This document shows, piece after piece, positions 22,273 through 34,560 of a DNA stretch of 64,000 nucleotides (the first letter of the stretch is position 1; each line of letters opens with the position of its first letter). The translations under genes and the position numbers were made by a program. The DNA lies in assembly GCA_025765615.1 (NCBI GenBank), contig JAIVFJ010000040.1, forward strand, positions 333,758 through 397,757, read 5' to 3'. The notes under the pieces were generated by a model. The model was not told where the DNA came from and made no database searches. It was given only the letters and a program-made list of their open reading frames with translations. This DNA is from Zopfochytrium polystomum. Taxonomy: Eukaryota; Chytridiomycota; Chytridiomycetes; Chytridiales; Chytridiaceae.

Positions 22273-24455
22273 TGTGGGTGGCGGGCCGATTGTGCAAGTA
22301 AAATTCCGCCTTTCAATGAATCCTAGCAGCAGACTGCGTACGCACTCACTCCCCAAAACGAGCAATCCCTTAAAACAAGAAGAACGAAATGCAAAAGTTA
22401 GAAAGCTCTCAAAAAGGTCAAGGAAAGCGAGAAGTAAAGAGAGCGGAGAGTGGGGCTTTTTGTCCCCACCAAGCCGCAGCAGTCACGTGCGTGACCTTGG
22501 TGGCTGACCCAAGGCCGCCGCCCCCGCCACCACCCCGCCGAAATACGATCAGCGCGCTTCCGCGGGCTTTCTGCCGCGAGAATTCATTTTCCCAGCGCTA
22601 TCACGGCGTGGCAGGCCTCCGACCAAGAGGGAGAAGGAGGGCTTTTCGGTCGGGCAAAAAAATGGGAGGATTTGAAGCAGGGAAGGATGTCGAAATGATC
22701 GCGGCCGCCGCCGGCGCCTTAAGGCAAGCACACGGCGCGCAAGTCGGGGCGGCAGGTCGCGCGCAGCGGGGGCCCTCCGCGCCATGTCTCTTGTGGTGAT
22801 CGGTTCTTCTTTCCCAGCCAGCCGTGCGTCTGTAAAATTCCGCAGGCCGAAGCCAAGCGGGGGAGGCGGTTGTTGGCTGAGTGGGTGGTGAGGTGGTGGT
22901 GGGGAAGGGGGCGGGGCTGTGGTGGTGGTGGTGGTGGTGGTGGTGGTGGTCGGACGCCGAGGGGCAGCAAGCCACTCACCCGCTTGTTTCCTTGACTGCC
23001 TGGGAAGAAAAAACAAAAAGGAAGAAGAAGAGGACAAGAGGGAAGAGACAATTTTCAGATAAACGACGATTGGGAAAGACAGCTGTGCAGCCTGACACAG
23101 AGCTGTGGCTGGCTCTTCGCCATCCATCCTCAATCAACCGAAAATTCTTTGACTTCGTCGCCCAAGGGACCCGATCATCCCTTGGAACCATCGTTTAACG
23201 ACGCTCGTAATGATCTCGCCTCATTGATTGCTCGTCTTTGTATGACTTGCAATATTCCATCTCACTAAGTTCGGTCATTCGGTCTTTGACCTCCAGCTCC
23301 CCGCCACTCCGTGTCTCTGCGGTTCAATCATGAACCACCCACTCAATTGGCGTTACTTGTTCTCATGGCCGTAAGGCCCCTGTAGTTCTTGGCTTTTACC
23401 TGTCTATTGCTCAGGTCTTAACTCGGAACTACACCTACTCACTCACTCCGTTCGCGCATCACCTCCTGCCCCCCCACCATTTTAATTTTCAATTAGCGTA
23501 ATGTGAGGGAGGCAGAGAACCAATTGAAAGACAGGCTGTAGTCACCTAGAGATAGAAACCTCATTAGGTTTCTTATATTTAATGAACACTCCAGCTTGCC
23601 CAACAATACTTACTAAATAAAGTAGGTGGGTCAGTCCCACCAAGAATTTGTCACATGTGTATCAGTGTTGTAGAAACCGTTGACTAAAGGAGCAAAATTT
23701 TTCACCTCCTAATCACTTAATTCCAAATGAGCATTGCTCACTGGCATGTTGAAAGTTAGAGCCATGGCCCCTAGGGGTCATGACAGATCACAGGACCTAT
23801 AATTATCCAATCAAAATGATCTTGTATTCTACTTTTAGTGACATTATCATCTGCGATGACATTACATGTAAGTGCATTATTATGGGACTGGCATCCACTT
23901 TCGCTCGGCGGATTTCTCACCCCCGCGTTCCAATTTATCGTCTCGTCAACAATCCATTTACTAAATGACGATTCCCAAAAAAAAAAAAAAAAATGAAGAA
24001 CACTCAGAAAAGAAAGAGAGGCAATGAAAAGAGAACGCGCGCAGCGCGCATCTCCCTCGGCTCCTTTGAGCGAACAGACCAGCCAAAGTTCCCTCAAAGG
24101 AAGAAGAAGAAACAAGAGAAAGAACGGAAGCCAAACAAGCCAAATAGGAACAGCGGAAAGCATTTGGGGGTAAGTAAGGAGAAGAGTCCGATGGAGTGGG
24201 TACTGGAGCTAAAACGGATGATTACAGGTCAATGGACCCCTCCCTCTCAGCAGCAAGCAGTGCACAGAAGTTGGAGGAAAGGACCTGTCTCCGCGGCTTC
24301 GAAGTGGATGAAAGAAAAGTAAAGCTGAGCAGGCCGGTCAGGGTCACGCGCACAGAAACCGACCGGGACACCCGTGCAGAATATGAACTGTGTAGCGTGA
24401 TGGCGATTAAGAGTTTGGGACCGAAATTCTTCTGTACGTTGCGCCTACTCTTCCC
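22273..24455. other. Intergenic, promoter of GH26-like gene and downstream of RGS gene
   Basis: No gene supported. It contains a (TGG)n tract at about 22918-22950, an A-run near 23978-23992 and one long but low-complexity minus-strand frame (22549-23133) without family features. The end nearest 24455 is the 3' flank of the 7TM-RGS gene. Confidence 0.5.
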
Positions 24456-26912
24456 TCAATGTCGGTGTCCTTTCGATTCGTTGAGGAACTGGAAAAAACA
24501 AGCGAGGTGGAAAAAGTCAATCGCGGAACACGCAGGAAAAATCAAACAAGAGACTCCAAACCTTTGGATACACGTTCGCCACCAAGAACTCAATGGTCTC
24601 CGCCATCACCGCGTCAAACATGTCCGAGCGGAACCTCCCCGCATCCAGCCGGTCGAGGACCGCCCGCCGAGTCGACTCGCGCAGATAAGAAACTTCAAGC
24701 TGACCGCCCGGCGCGATAAAAGTCTGCGCAACGTAGATGCACTGACCCACCACCGCCGCCCTCACGTCGCCAATGATCGTCACCGTGTGCGCTTCGGCGT
24801 TCTCGCTGCCGTCCAGCCGGTACCGCGTCTTTCGCCCCTGCGGCGTCCGCGCTGCAATCCAGTCGTCCACCGACAGCTCCACGTTTCGCACCAGCCCGAC
24901 GGTCCCGCTGCCGCCGCCGCCGCCGCCACCGCCACCGACCGCCGCCTCGATGCCGTCGACCGCGCTTCGCAGGAACAGCAGCGAGTGGTGCAGCAGCGCC
25001 GCCTCAATGTTAAAGTCGCGCGCGCAGAACGCGCGGAACTTTGCGGCCGTCTCCGGGGACGCCAGGGCGCGGTTGAACGCCGATACCGCGGGGGACACGG
25101 CCGTCGTACCTCGCGGGAGGGCGTACTCCGCGGAGCCGGCACCGCCGTCGGTCGCGGGGCGCCGCAGCTGGTGGAACAGCGCGGAAAAGCTGAACTGAGC
25201 CTTGGTAGACGGCGCGGGCTGCACCGACCACGACGAGCCGTCGGCCCACGCCTCCGAGCTTTGAAGCGGGAGGTACACGTTCGAAGACGGGTCTCGGCTC
25301 ATCACATTGCGGCGGTAGTCGCTGGCGACCGTTTTGACGACTGGGACAACGATGGCGGTGGACAAACTGGCCAAGCAGCAGAAGATGGGGAACAGGGATG
25401 CGGGAAAGGCGGGGTGCGAGTTGAGGTTTTTGATGAAGAAGATGAAAACAAACCAAAGGACGAAGGAGGGAACAGAAACGATGAGCTGGGCTACCAAGCT
25501 CAGTTTCAGTCCGTTCTGGGAATCGGAAAGGAACATATTAATTATTGAACCAATCGAAAAAGCAAGCGTGTTGGAAAATAACAAAACCGTGGTGCCTTAC
25601 CGCATCCTTGACATCCTTGAGCAAGTACAGTAAGTAAGGGACCGCTCCACTCAAGAATAGGCCGATAGACAGGTACGTTGAAATAAGGTGAATTCTGAAG
25701 ATTTCCTGGGTTGATCCTTCCGATGAAACGGTGAGTCGAAAGCTGACGGGGCCGGGGAACATGATTTGCAGCAGCGTATTGGACGCAACCTGGACGCACA
25801 GGGCGATACCAAGACAGGTCCAGATAGACCGCTCTATTCGCCGAGTGGGGTTGCTTTTGGCGGCATTGCCGGAAGCGCTGACAGGACCGTGCGTGGCGAC
25901 CCTCGAGTTTCCCATAGGGACCAGCCCATAGTCGTTCGGCCCACCAACGGAGCCGTAAGGGGACACTGGAGAAATCGGTGGCCGATTATTGATGCTGTTC
26001 CCAGGGCTGTAGCGATTGTTGCTGCCGTACTGCCTCTGCTGCCAGTCCAACGGCGGCGGAAATCCTGCGTCAAAGCCGGAAGGAGATCGGCCCACCGCTG
26101 CCAAAGCATTTGCTGGAGGCGAGAGCACCGAGTATGGCGAAATCTGGCTGCGCGGCGTACCGCCGAGAGTTGGGGTGGAGGGGGTTGTTGGGGAACCCGG
26201 ATTAGAGCCGCCGCCGCCGCCAGGGGTATTCCTCGTAAAAGTGACGACGGTGGTGGTGGCGGCACCGTTTGCGGTGGTGGTGAAGGATAGAGGGTCGACG
26301 CCGGTCGACTTCAGCCGAGCAGTCAGCTGTGCAAACTGTGCCCGCATGTTGCGTCCGGCGCCCGAGATGGATCCCTGGTCCATAGGCACTAGCCACTCGT
26401 CACCGTCCTTGCGCACAATGCCGAACGAGCCCACTTTGTTGGGAGAGAACCCTCCTGCGCCGACGGCGTTCGGCTCGATCCCTTCGTCGTTGGACATGCG
26501 ATTGAGCTGCTCCTGATTCCAGCGAAAGAGGAGGTACAGGCGGACAGCGCGGCCAACGATGCAGCCGAGAAAGCAGAGAAATAGTAGGGATGTGCCCCAG
26601 AAGAAAACGGCTCCAGGAAAAGGAACGGTGGTATAGGTGACGAAAATCCAGGACAGGCCGAGTCCGCACACTGCTTCCACAACCGAGAGGGAAACGCCGC
26701 CAGGGACGATCTCGGGGTGGTTGCGACGGAGAAGGAACAGGACCGTGAACACGATGGCCATGCTACGTTCAGCGTCGGTGTGTGGGGGAATTGGGACCGG
26801 ACCAGTTGGAAAGTGATAAAAGAGATTAGAGGTGGGACTGCTGGCTCATGAGGGGTGAATCAACGTACGATGTGTGCACGGTCAGGACAAGGATGGCTTG
26901 CCAGAGAAGCAT
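24456..26912 (-). CDS. Seven-transmembrane receptor-like protein with C-terminal RGS domain (paralogue 1)
   Basis: Four exons, 26912-26869, 26762-25601, 25515-24562 and 24488-24456, encode about 730 aa. Exon 1 is 44 nt and supplies the start of the first helix; the join is supported by alignment with the neighbour paralogue (LLWQAILVL / AWQLALIGL, both leading to RR-HPEI). Helices 1-3 lie in the first 110 residues, then a 180-residue Gly/Ser/Pro-rich loop. Helices 4-5 (SIWTCLGIALCVQVAS; HLISTYLSIGLFLSG) and 6-7 (SVPSFVLWFVFIFFI; LFPIFCCLASLSTAIVVPVV) follow. The RGS-like part includes AAKFRAFCARDFNIEAALLHHSLLFL and VGQCIYVAQTFIAPGG...DMFDAVMAETIEFL. RGS domains speed GTP hydrolysis by G-alpha subunits at the plasma membrane. 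The ligand is unknown. The last exon adds only ten residues after VYPK. Confidence 0.85.
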
Positions 26913-28118
26913 TGTGGGTGCGCCTTAAATCAGGGCCGCGCGAGCTGGGCTGGAAGTTGCGTTTTCCAGATCGAAAATAACGTCGTAGAATCGAGCGCAC
27001 GTCTCCTTCCTGCGCTCTCTCCTAACGTGAGCTCCGCGAACAACCACCAGACACGGGGCAGCACAAGGTGACAGCCCGCCGGGCAGCTGCTGCTTGAGGC
27101 TGAATCGTGCTTTCTGTCTATCGGCTTCGACGAGCTTTGGTCCACGATGTGGTACGTGGTTGCGTCTCCAGCCAGTCAGTCAGACAGACGGTAGACGGTA
27201 TGCTGGTGCGTGCGGGCCTGCGTGCGTGGGTGAGTGAGCGTACGTGTGTGCGTGCGTGCGTGCTGTGTGTGTGTGTGTGTGTGTGTGTTGCGGCCGCCGG
27301 CAGAGCACGTCGTCGTTCGTCGCCCGTTGTGGTGGGGAGGCGTGTTGATTGATTGATTGCTTGAATAGGTGTGGCGACCGAAGAACCCAGCCAATCTGTC
27401 TCTCAGCCTGCTGTCTGCCTGTCGGTCAAGGGTCTGTCTGTCTGCCTGTCCGCCCGTGCTGCCTGTGGCCTATTCATGCTGCGCGTTGGGGCCTTAATTA
27501 TTAATTCTCTCTGTCTGTGGCCCACCTTCCCGCTTGCCGCTGAGAATTCCTTCCTTGTTTGTGCCACTGTCTGTCTGTCACCCTCCCATATCCGCAATGA
27601 CAATGGTGGAAAAAGAAGATTCTCCCCTCTTTTGCCGCAGTCGTTCTGGCGGCGCGTTTGTCTCTCTGTCTGTCCGTCCGTCTTCCCCTCTCCGCCTCTG
27701 TATTCTTTTTTTCCTGTCTCCAGCTGTTTTTAGCCTTTTCCTGCCAGCCCCTTTTTCATTACCTGCAAGGAATTTTTTCCTGCCAAGCAGGGGCTGTTTT
27801 ATGCGGCAACTGTTTTCGCCTTCCTGTTAAATGTCGAAGATCATCATTTCCCAAAAAGGAAAAACCGAGAAAAAACAGCAAAACAGACATGCGATTTCTG
27901 TTGGCGTCTTGGATCAGATGACGATTGTGAAGGAAGTTTTTGAGAGCGAGTTGGTGTGAATGTGATGGTTGAATGTGTGTGTGTAGAAAGAATAAAAAAA
28001 AGAGAGAACGACGTTGGCTCGCCGTCTGTCTGCCTCCTCCTTCCGCGTTGCATTCTGCAGGAAACACTCGCCGCATTCCCTCGCTCTCTGTCCATCGCTC
28101 TTTTCCAATTCTCAAGAG
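26913..28118. other. Intergenic with microsatellites
   Basis: It holds the upstream region of the first RGS gene and the 3' flank of the RGS relic. There is a GT-rich tract at about 27249-27290 and many TCTGTCTG runs near 27400-27440 and 27650-27690. No gene seen. Confidence 0.5.
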
Positions 28119-28442
28119 TCAAGAGTCGCCCCACGCGGACCGCGGCGATGATGGGCCGACGGCATTGTACTCCCCGCGGCTGTTTGGCCGGGCCGGACCG
28201 GACAGAAAGAGAAAAAGAGCGAGCAAGAGTCCATCGACTGCAAAATAGGGAAAAACCCCCCTAAAAAACCCCAGGAGCTCACACACTCGCCCGAACAGTA
28301 CAAAGAGCCGCCACCGCCCTTCCCCCCGCACCTCTTGCTCATCCTCCCCCCGCCTCGCTGGTAATTCTTTGAGTGGCTCTAGTACATCTTGAGCCCAGTC
28401 GTCCAACTCCAGCTCCGATCGGCAAATTTCGTGGCAGACCAC
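28119..28442 (-). pseudogene. Relic of a third 7TM-RGS gene
   Basis: Two separate pieces match the downstream paralogue at 29394-32551. Piece one (about 28380-28420) reads ELELDDWAQDVLE, matching ELGLEDWLKMYE, and the DNA is nearly identical over AGTACATCTTGAGCC. Piece two (28119-28200) reads EYNAVGPSSPRS and stops, matching the C-terminal tail RYNAVGPSPRSPAY. About 250 bp separate them instead of the much longer RGS core, so most of the domain and all seven helices are missing. It sits between the two intact paralogues on the same strand, as expected for a tandem array that lost its middle member. Confidence 0.75.
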
Positions 28443-29393
28443 GCAGAAATGCTTTCCTCGGTTTCCCGTGTTTGCTCTTTTTGCGTCGCTTCCCCACCAA
28501 CTTGGAGCCCAACTTTAGTTGTGAGAAGGAGCTCTGCTGCACAGTGGTGAATCCAACAGGTAAGGACCTGGTCAATGTCCACCAGGATTTTGCCATAGTA
28601 CTAATTGAGTGTTTTCAAGCCTTTTGTCTCTTGTTGGATCCTGCGCACCACACAGCCCTGGCCTCACAAGAGGAGTCCAATTTCGAACTAGAAGATATTC
28701 GCACTTCCCATTAGTACTTCATCCATCGTCCACTTTGAACCTCGCCGTTAGACTCACCGCACCGAGCGGTCCTGCAATGTTGGATCAGGCAGGATGCAAT
28801 GCGTGGATATAGTGTCTCGCTAACAGCTGAAGTGCCTGTACTGTGATCCTGAGTTGGATACTCACAAACTAGCACGCAGGAAGTACCGAATGCTGAGTAC
28901 AGCAGAGCCAGGCCTGCCCCTTTGAGTAGGGGGGAGGAAACTGCTTGTACTGCTCACCACCACCCCCTCCTCGCGACAAAAGAGTTTTTTTGATTAAAAA
29001 CACCCCCGTTGGACTCGTCAATGCAGTCAATTGCACCCCCTTTTTTTCTTTGATCCAGCTTGCAAAAAAAAAAATGAATTGCAAGTTCGACATCACTTGG
29101 TCTACGAGTGAAAAGGTGGACGTAAATGTTTTCAACAGATGACTATTGGGTCAGGAAAGAGAGTGTGAGATAGACAGAGATGGAGACCGAGAGAGAGAGA
29201 GAGAGAAGGGAGAAAGGGCCAAGGAAAGCCGGCCAGCGTGTTTTCCTTGCCCTTGCAAAGACATAGCGAAAAAGAGAGAGAGCGAGAGAGGGAACAGAGA
29301 AAAAGAGAGAGCCAAAGAAAGACAAAGAGAGGGGGGGAAAATCGTAGCCTCCCCTCCACCACAACTTCCATCCTTCTCTCTCATCCAAGAATT
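28443..29393. other. Intergenic, repeat C copy and purine tracts
   Basis: 28617-28705 resembles 19500-19600. 29158-29335 is a long GAGA-type purine tract. No gene seen. The right end is the 3' flank of the second RGS gene. Confidence 0.5.
28617..28705 (+). repeat. Short dispersed repeat C, copy 2
   Basis: Matches 19500-19600 through TTGTTGGATCC, GCGCACCACACAG, CCTGG and TTTCGAACTAGAAGATAT. It is an old, diverged copy. Confidence 0.5.
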
Positions 29394-32300
29394 TCAAGAA
29401 TAGCCGTACGCGGGGGACCGCGGCGAAGGGCCGACGGCGTTGTACCGCGGCTCCTTTTGGTTGTGGCCGCCCTGCCACTTTGACGCCGCTGAAGCGTCTG
29501 GTCCGGCGCGCGCAAGCTCGCGGCCGTACCGGGACTCTTGGAACTGCGCAGATAGGAGAAAGCGCACGAATGGAAAGACAAGAGGAAGAGAAAGGGAAAG
29601 AGGATTTGTTGGGTGAGAAACAGCGGGCACGAAATCAAACCAAAACAAAAAAACAAAAAAAAAAAAAAAAAAAACAAACGAGGGGGACTGCAGCCCACCA
29701 CCAAACAACCCAAAACAAACCTCATAAGAAAAAAAACCCCCACTCACTCACTCACTCACCTTTGGATACACGCACAGGTACAGAAACTTGACCGTCTCCC
29801 GCATGGCTTCGTCAAACATGTCCACGCGGAACCGCCCGTCGGCCATCCGCTCCTCGATGCGCTGCCGAGTCCGCGCCCGTAGGTGCCGCACTCGCAGCAG
29901 CGCGTTCGCCGACACGTACGTGTTGATGATGTACACGCACTGCCCCACGATCGCCGCCTTCATGTCGCCCACAATGTAGTACGAGGTGCCGCCGCCGCCG
30001 CTGCCGACCGTCCCGCGCTCCCCCCATCCGGCGCTGCCGCTAATCCTCGCTCCGCCTCCTCCTCCGGCTCCGCCGCCTCTCTGGTAGTTCCCGGCGTGCC
30101 GCTCGTACATCTTGAGCCAGTCCTCCAACCCCAGCTCCCACAACTCCCCCATCCAGTCCGGGCCGCCGCCCCCGCCGCCCCCACCTCCCCTGCCGCCGCG
30201 CATCATCTGCCCGACCGCCTCGACCGCGCGCGAAAAAAAGTGCAAGCTCTCGTAAAACAGGATTGCCTCGATGTTAAAGTCGCGCGCGCAGAACGACTTG
30301 AAGGCGTGCAGCGTCGCGGGGTCATCCAGCGTCGTGCGGAAGAAAGCAGAGAGCGTGGAGGAGGACGGGGAGGAGGAGAAGGACGGCGGCGAAGACGTGA
30401 CGGGCGGGATCGGGCTGCCGACAGAGAGCGCGCGGGTCCGCATCACGCTGCCGCGCGGGACGAGCGGGCCGCCGGTCCATGCCGGCGAGAACTTTGCGAG
30501 CTTTTCGACGTGCGGGTCGTCGTCGTAGCCGTCGTTGTCGTAGCCGTCGTCGGGGATGCCGTCGCGTCGTCGTCGCCGTCGTCGTTGCGCCGCCGCCCGC
30601 CACTGGCGGTAGTCCGAGACAAAGGTCTTTGCGACGGGGACGACGACGGCAAAGATCTGGGCGACGATGAAGCAGATGATGGGGAAGAAGGAGGGCGGGA
30701 AGGCGTCGCGGGCGCGCTGCAGGGCGGCGCCCTTGCCAAAGATGAAGGCGCCCCAGAGCACAAAGCTGGGCGCCGACACGGCCAGCGTGGTCGTGAGGCC
30801 GAGGCGGATGCCGTTCTGATGAAATAATTGGAGAAAGGTTGGCGGGGGGTGGTCAGCAATGGCTTCAAAAAAAAAAAAAAAAAAAAATTGAAATTGAAAT
30901 TGAAATTGAAATTGAAAACGAAAAAGACGAGATGCATCAACGACACTGATTGCATGGAGGAAAGACAAAAAAGCGATTTCCTTTTTGGGGCAAATCCATC
31001 AAGGAAGGAACTCCGAACGCGAACGACTCCCTCCTCCCATCTCACCGCATCGTTCACGTTCCGCAGCATCCACAACAGCGTGGGCGTGACGACTCCCAGG
31101 TAGAGAGCCAGCAGAACGTACGTCGAAAGCAGGTGAACCTTGAACACGTCCGCCGTCTCCGGGCCCGTCGCCAGCGGCGCAACCGAAACGGGCGCAGGCA
31201 CCAGCAGCTGCAGCACTACGTTCGACGCCACCTGCACCGCGACCGCGATCCCCATGCACGTCCAGATCAGCTGCATGATGCGCGGCTCCGGGTTCCGGTC
31301 CATCGCCTCCGCCGCCGCCCCCGCCGCTGCACCGCCGCCGACAAGCATGGGCTGTGAATGCTGATGAAGGGGAACGCCGCCGCCAGGGTACTGCTGCCCC
31401 AGGTACTGCTGCCCCGGGTACTGTTGCGGGTACTGTTGTTGCTGGTACTGTTGCTGGTGCTGCTGGTATTGGTGGGACCATCGTTGCCGCTGAAAGTCCG
31501 CTTCACCGATTCCGCCCGCGTGCGGCGGCAAGCCGAGCGGCCCAGTCCTCCTTGCACCGCCGGCGCCTCCGCCGCCCTGGACGGACGCGAGGAGGAGAGT
31601 CATTTCCTGCGCACGCTCTTCGAGGGTCATTCGCGCGGGAGGGAGGGGTTTGACGGATCTGGGGCGGGACGCTCGACGAGCGGCGGGATTAGCGTTGCGG
31701 GCTGTCCGCGTCGACGAAACGGTCGACGTCGGAGACAGCGGCGAGTCCTGCGGATAGTGCTGGTACTGCTGCTGCTGCTGCGGCGGCGGCGGGGGCGGCG
31801 GAGGCAGATGCTGCATGTGAGCTTGCTGCTCGTGTGACGACGACGACGACGAGTGACGGTAGCTCCACTGATCCTGTTGCTGCTGCTGCGGCCTGACGGT
31901 CCTCGGCGAAACGGAAACCGGCGACCGCACGGCGCCGCCCGACGACGACGACGAGGCCGGCGACGTGGGCGACAGCGGATACGACGGGGGAGGCGCGGCG
32001 GCGGCGGCGGTGGCGGCGGGAAGCGGGGCGTCTGCGAGGTCTTGCAGGCGCTGCAGGGCGGCGAGCGACGACTCCTCCGACTCCTTGCTGCGGGCGAGCT
32101 GGCGCCTGTTCCACTGAAAGACGAGGAGCAGCCGTACGGCGCGGCCAATGATGCAGCCCAGGAAGACCAGGAAGAACACGGTCGTGCCCCAGAACAGGAC
32201 CACGCCGGGCAGGCGGATGACGGGCGCGGCCGAGAGCAGGAAAAAGACTACCGACAGAGCGAGGCCCGCGGCCGCCTCCAGCACCGTCAGGGCGAGGACG

Positions 32301-32551
32301 CCGTTGTTGCCGCCGCCGCCGCGCTCTGCCGCTGCTGCTGCTGCCGGTTGTGGTTGGTGCTGTTGCCTGGTGCTGCGATCTCCTTGGGCGGCGGCGGAGG
32401 AGGGAGAAGGAGCAGAAGGAGAAGAAGAAGCGGCGCTCACGGTGGGGGCGATCTCTGGCCGGTGCCGACGGGCGACGAAGAGCAGGGTGGAAACGATGTT
32501 GATTGCCGGGTAGACCAGCCCGATGAGGGCCAGCTGCCACGCTTTAAGCAT
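29394..32551 (-). CDS. Seven-transmembrane receptor-like protein with C-terminal RGS domain (paralogue 2)
   Basis: Three exons, 32551-31046, 30815-29760 and 29543-29394, encode about 903 aa. The start is MLKAWQLALIG. Residues up to about 190 carry helices 1-3, ending in GTTVFFLVFLGCIIGRAVRLLLVFQW. A loop of about 250 residues is rich in Ser, Pro and Gln (many QQQ and QQYP runs). Helices 4-7 follow (LIWTCMGIAVAVQVASNVVLQ; HLLSTYVLLALYLGVV; TLAVSAPSFVLWGAFIF; FFPIICFIVAQIFAVVVPVAKT). The RGS part includes FKSFCARDFNIEAILFYESLHFF, ELGLEDWLKMYE and DMFDEAMRETVKFLYLCVYPK. Two exon junctions equal those of the 24456-26912 paralogue, proving common descent. The last exon differs: 49 residues with KWQGGHNQKEPRYNAVGPSP. 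It likely couples a membrane signal to G-alpha GTP hydrolysis. Confidence 0.85.
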
Positions 32552-33449
32552 CGTGAGTGGGTGAGTGTGTGTCGTGAGTGTATGTGTGTGTGCGTGTGTG
32601 TGTGTGCGAGCGAGTGTGCCGAGTGTGTGTTTGGGAAGGGTAAATGACAAATATCCAGCTGCGCCGTGCGGCCGTCGCCGCCGCCGCCAGCTACGTGGGT
32701 GGAGGGGGCGGGTCCGTTGTTGTAGTTGTTGTTGTTGTTGTTGTTGCCGTCGTGCTGCTGCTGCTGCTGCCGCTGCCGCTGCCGCTCTGACTTCCGCTGC
32801 TGCCCTGCTGACACCCCGCCGCGTGAGGACTGACTGCACTGACTGCACTGACTGCACTGGCTGCACTCTGTTCTCCCCGACCAACCAACCGACAATCAAT
32901 GACGACGCTTCCGCAGAATTTTTTTCTTTTTTTTTTTTTTTCTTTTTTTTTCTTTTTTTTTTTCTCTCGTTTTGGTTATCATTGTTTTGCCTTTGGCCTC
33001 TTTTGGTTTTTCCATTTCCATGTGTAAATATGACCAAACAGCTGCTAAAATAAAAAGAATCAACGACCATTGTCCCCCTCCATTCCCATCGCGCACAGAA
33101 TTAATTTTGGTTATAACCATGCACAGCGCGGGACACCGATAACATTCAAATCCCCATTCGTATTTCTTCAAAAAAAATAAAAAAAAATTTTCCCCTGCCA
33201 ATGCAACACCCCCAAATCTCCAAGTCCATTTGAATCAGCTTTCATTGCTCAATCCATTCCAAAGAAGAAGAAAAAAAAAAAAAACTCACTAATTAAGAGC
33301 TCCAATTAACCCACCCCCAATTAATCCTGAACGCACAAACACATCTCATTCATCCAGATCGCTGAGTTTAATCTTCGAATTGCTCAATTTTTTTCCTTCT
33401 TTCTTGACCACTAGTAATTTTTTTTAATAATCTTGGTGTCCAGCACCGG
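32552..33449. other. Intergenic, promoter side of RGS paralogue 2
   Basis: A GTGT/GAGT-rich leader at 32560-32630 and a T-rich stretch at 32922-32962 were seen. A 10-bp palindrome GGTTATAACC lies near 33109. No gene. Confidence 0.5.
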
Positions 33450-33740
33450 TGGAAATGGAAGGGCACTCCCAAGGGTGCAACACAACCACAGAATAAAGAG
33501 AGAGAAGAGGGAAACAGGGGTTTTTATCTCAGGAACCTAATCTCAAATACAACAGGAGCAGTTAATAGCGACGGTGGGTTAGCTGCAAATACACTTTGAT
33601 AATGCCTTGGAAACTAAAGAACCAGGAACAATAATAGGGGTCCCAATCCTTGCGGTTTTATGATAGGTACGCTTGTTTTTGCGAATAAAATCCCTAGACT
33701 TTATCACTGAGACCTCGGTGTAGTCTCACAAACTGTTTTC
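33450..33740 (-). repeat. Dispersed repeat A, copy 3 (inverted, deleted)
   Basis: 33460-33560 is the reverse complement of about 2700-2815. 33590-33735 is the reverse complement of about 1720-1885. The roughly 800 bp between these parts in copy 1 is absent here. Confidence 0.75.
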
Positions 33741-33744
33741 ACCA

Positions 33745-33935
33745 AGGTTCTGTTCCACTTAATACTCAGAGTATTTGTCAGGAGTGCAAGCCAGTGCCCA
33801 GGTCTGCATTTGTGGTAGCTTGCTCTCCCCATGGGCATTGTGAGAATGATAACTGACAGTCACAATAGGTTAGGTTCTGTCTTGTGCTCTTGCTGCTAAC
33901 CAGTCAGTTCCTCCGAACATCTTGTATTGTTGACC
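33745..33935 (+). repeat. Dispersed repeat B, copy 2
   Basis: Starts with CCACTTAATACTCAGAGTAT and ends in GCTAACCAGTCAGTTCC. It matches 63815-63965 on the same strand and 15880-16060 inverted. It directly abuts a repeat A fragment. Confidence 0.75.
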
Positions 33936-34560
33936 TGGACTAATCTATATAATAAAGAATTTATCTAATAAAGAATACAAGGATTTGCGGCTAAACTGAT
34001 TTTTCTAATCTAATTGCAATTAGTGGAGCAGGGGGGGGGGTTAATTTTTTGTCTTCAGTGCCCAATCAAAACCAGCCATGTGGTGCTGGAAATGGAAGGC
34101 TTTCTCTCTCACTCACTCTCTCTCACGGAGGCTGATCAAAAAAATTGTTTCTTACCACTCTGACTGTCTCTCTGTCTGCCTGTCTCTCCATCTGTCCCTC
34201 TTTCTGTCTGTCTCTCTCTACCTGTTTGTCTCTCTGCCTACTCTCAGTCTCCCTCTCTCTCCCTCGCCCTCTCTCTCTCTGTCTCTCCCTGTCTCTCCCT
34301 CTCTCTCAATTGGTCTCTCCCTCTTCTGTCTTGCAAGTACCTGGTTGGTTCTCACATTGAGCTCTGTCTCTGTGCTACTAGCAGATGCCATACTGCCTTA
34401 CAGCATTCCTTTGTTTAACTGCTGCCTGTTGGTCACCATGTTGGACAGTCAGGGCCCGAACCTGGGGCCTGTGGGTACTCTTCATTGAGCAACTCCACTT
34501 GGTCTAGCTGTCCTTGAATAAAGACAGAATTGAACCACATCATCCATCTTTGTTGAGTTT
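33936..34560. other. Intergenic, pyrimidine-rich
   Basis: 34096-34325 is a TCTCTCTG-type tract. No gene. The left edge of the Helitron relic could not be fixed, because no 5' TC terminus with a clear insertion site was visible. Confidence 0.45.

Noticed and set aside
30443..33070. 875-codon minus frame as one receptor
   Set aside because: It reads through introns of RGS paralogue 2 and upstream sequence. The spliced model from 32551 is supported by the paralogue alignment.
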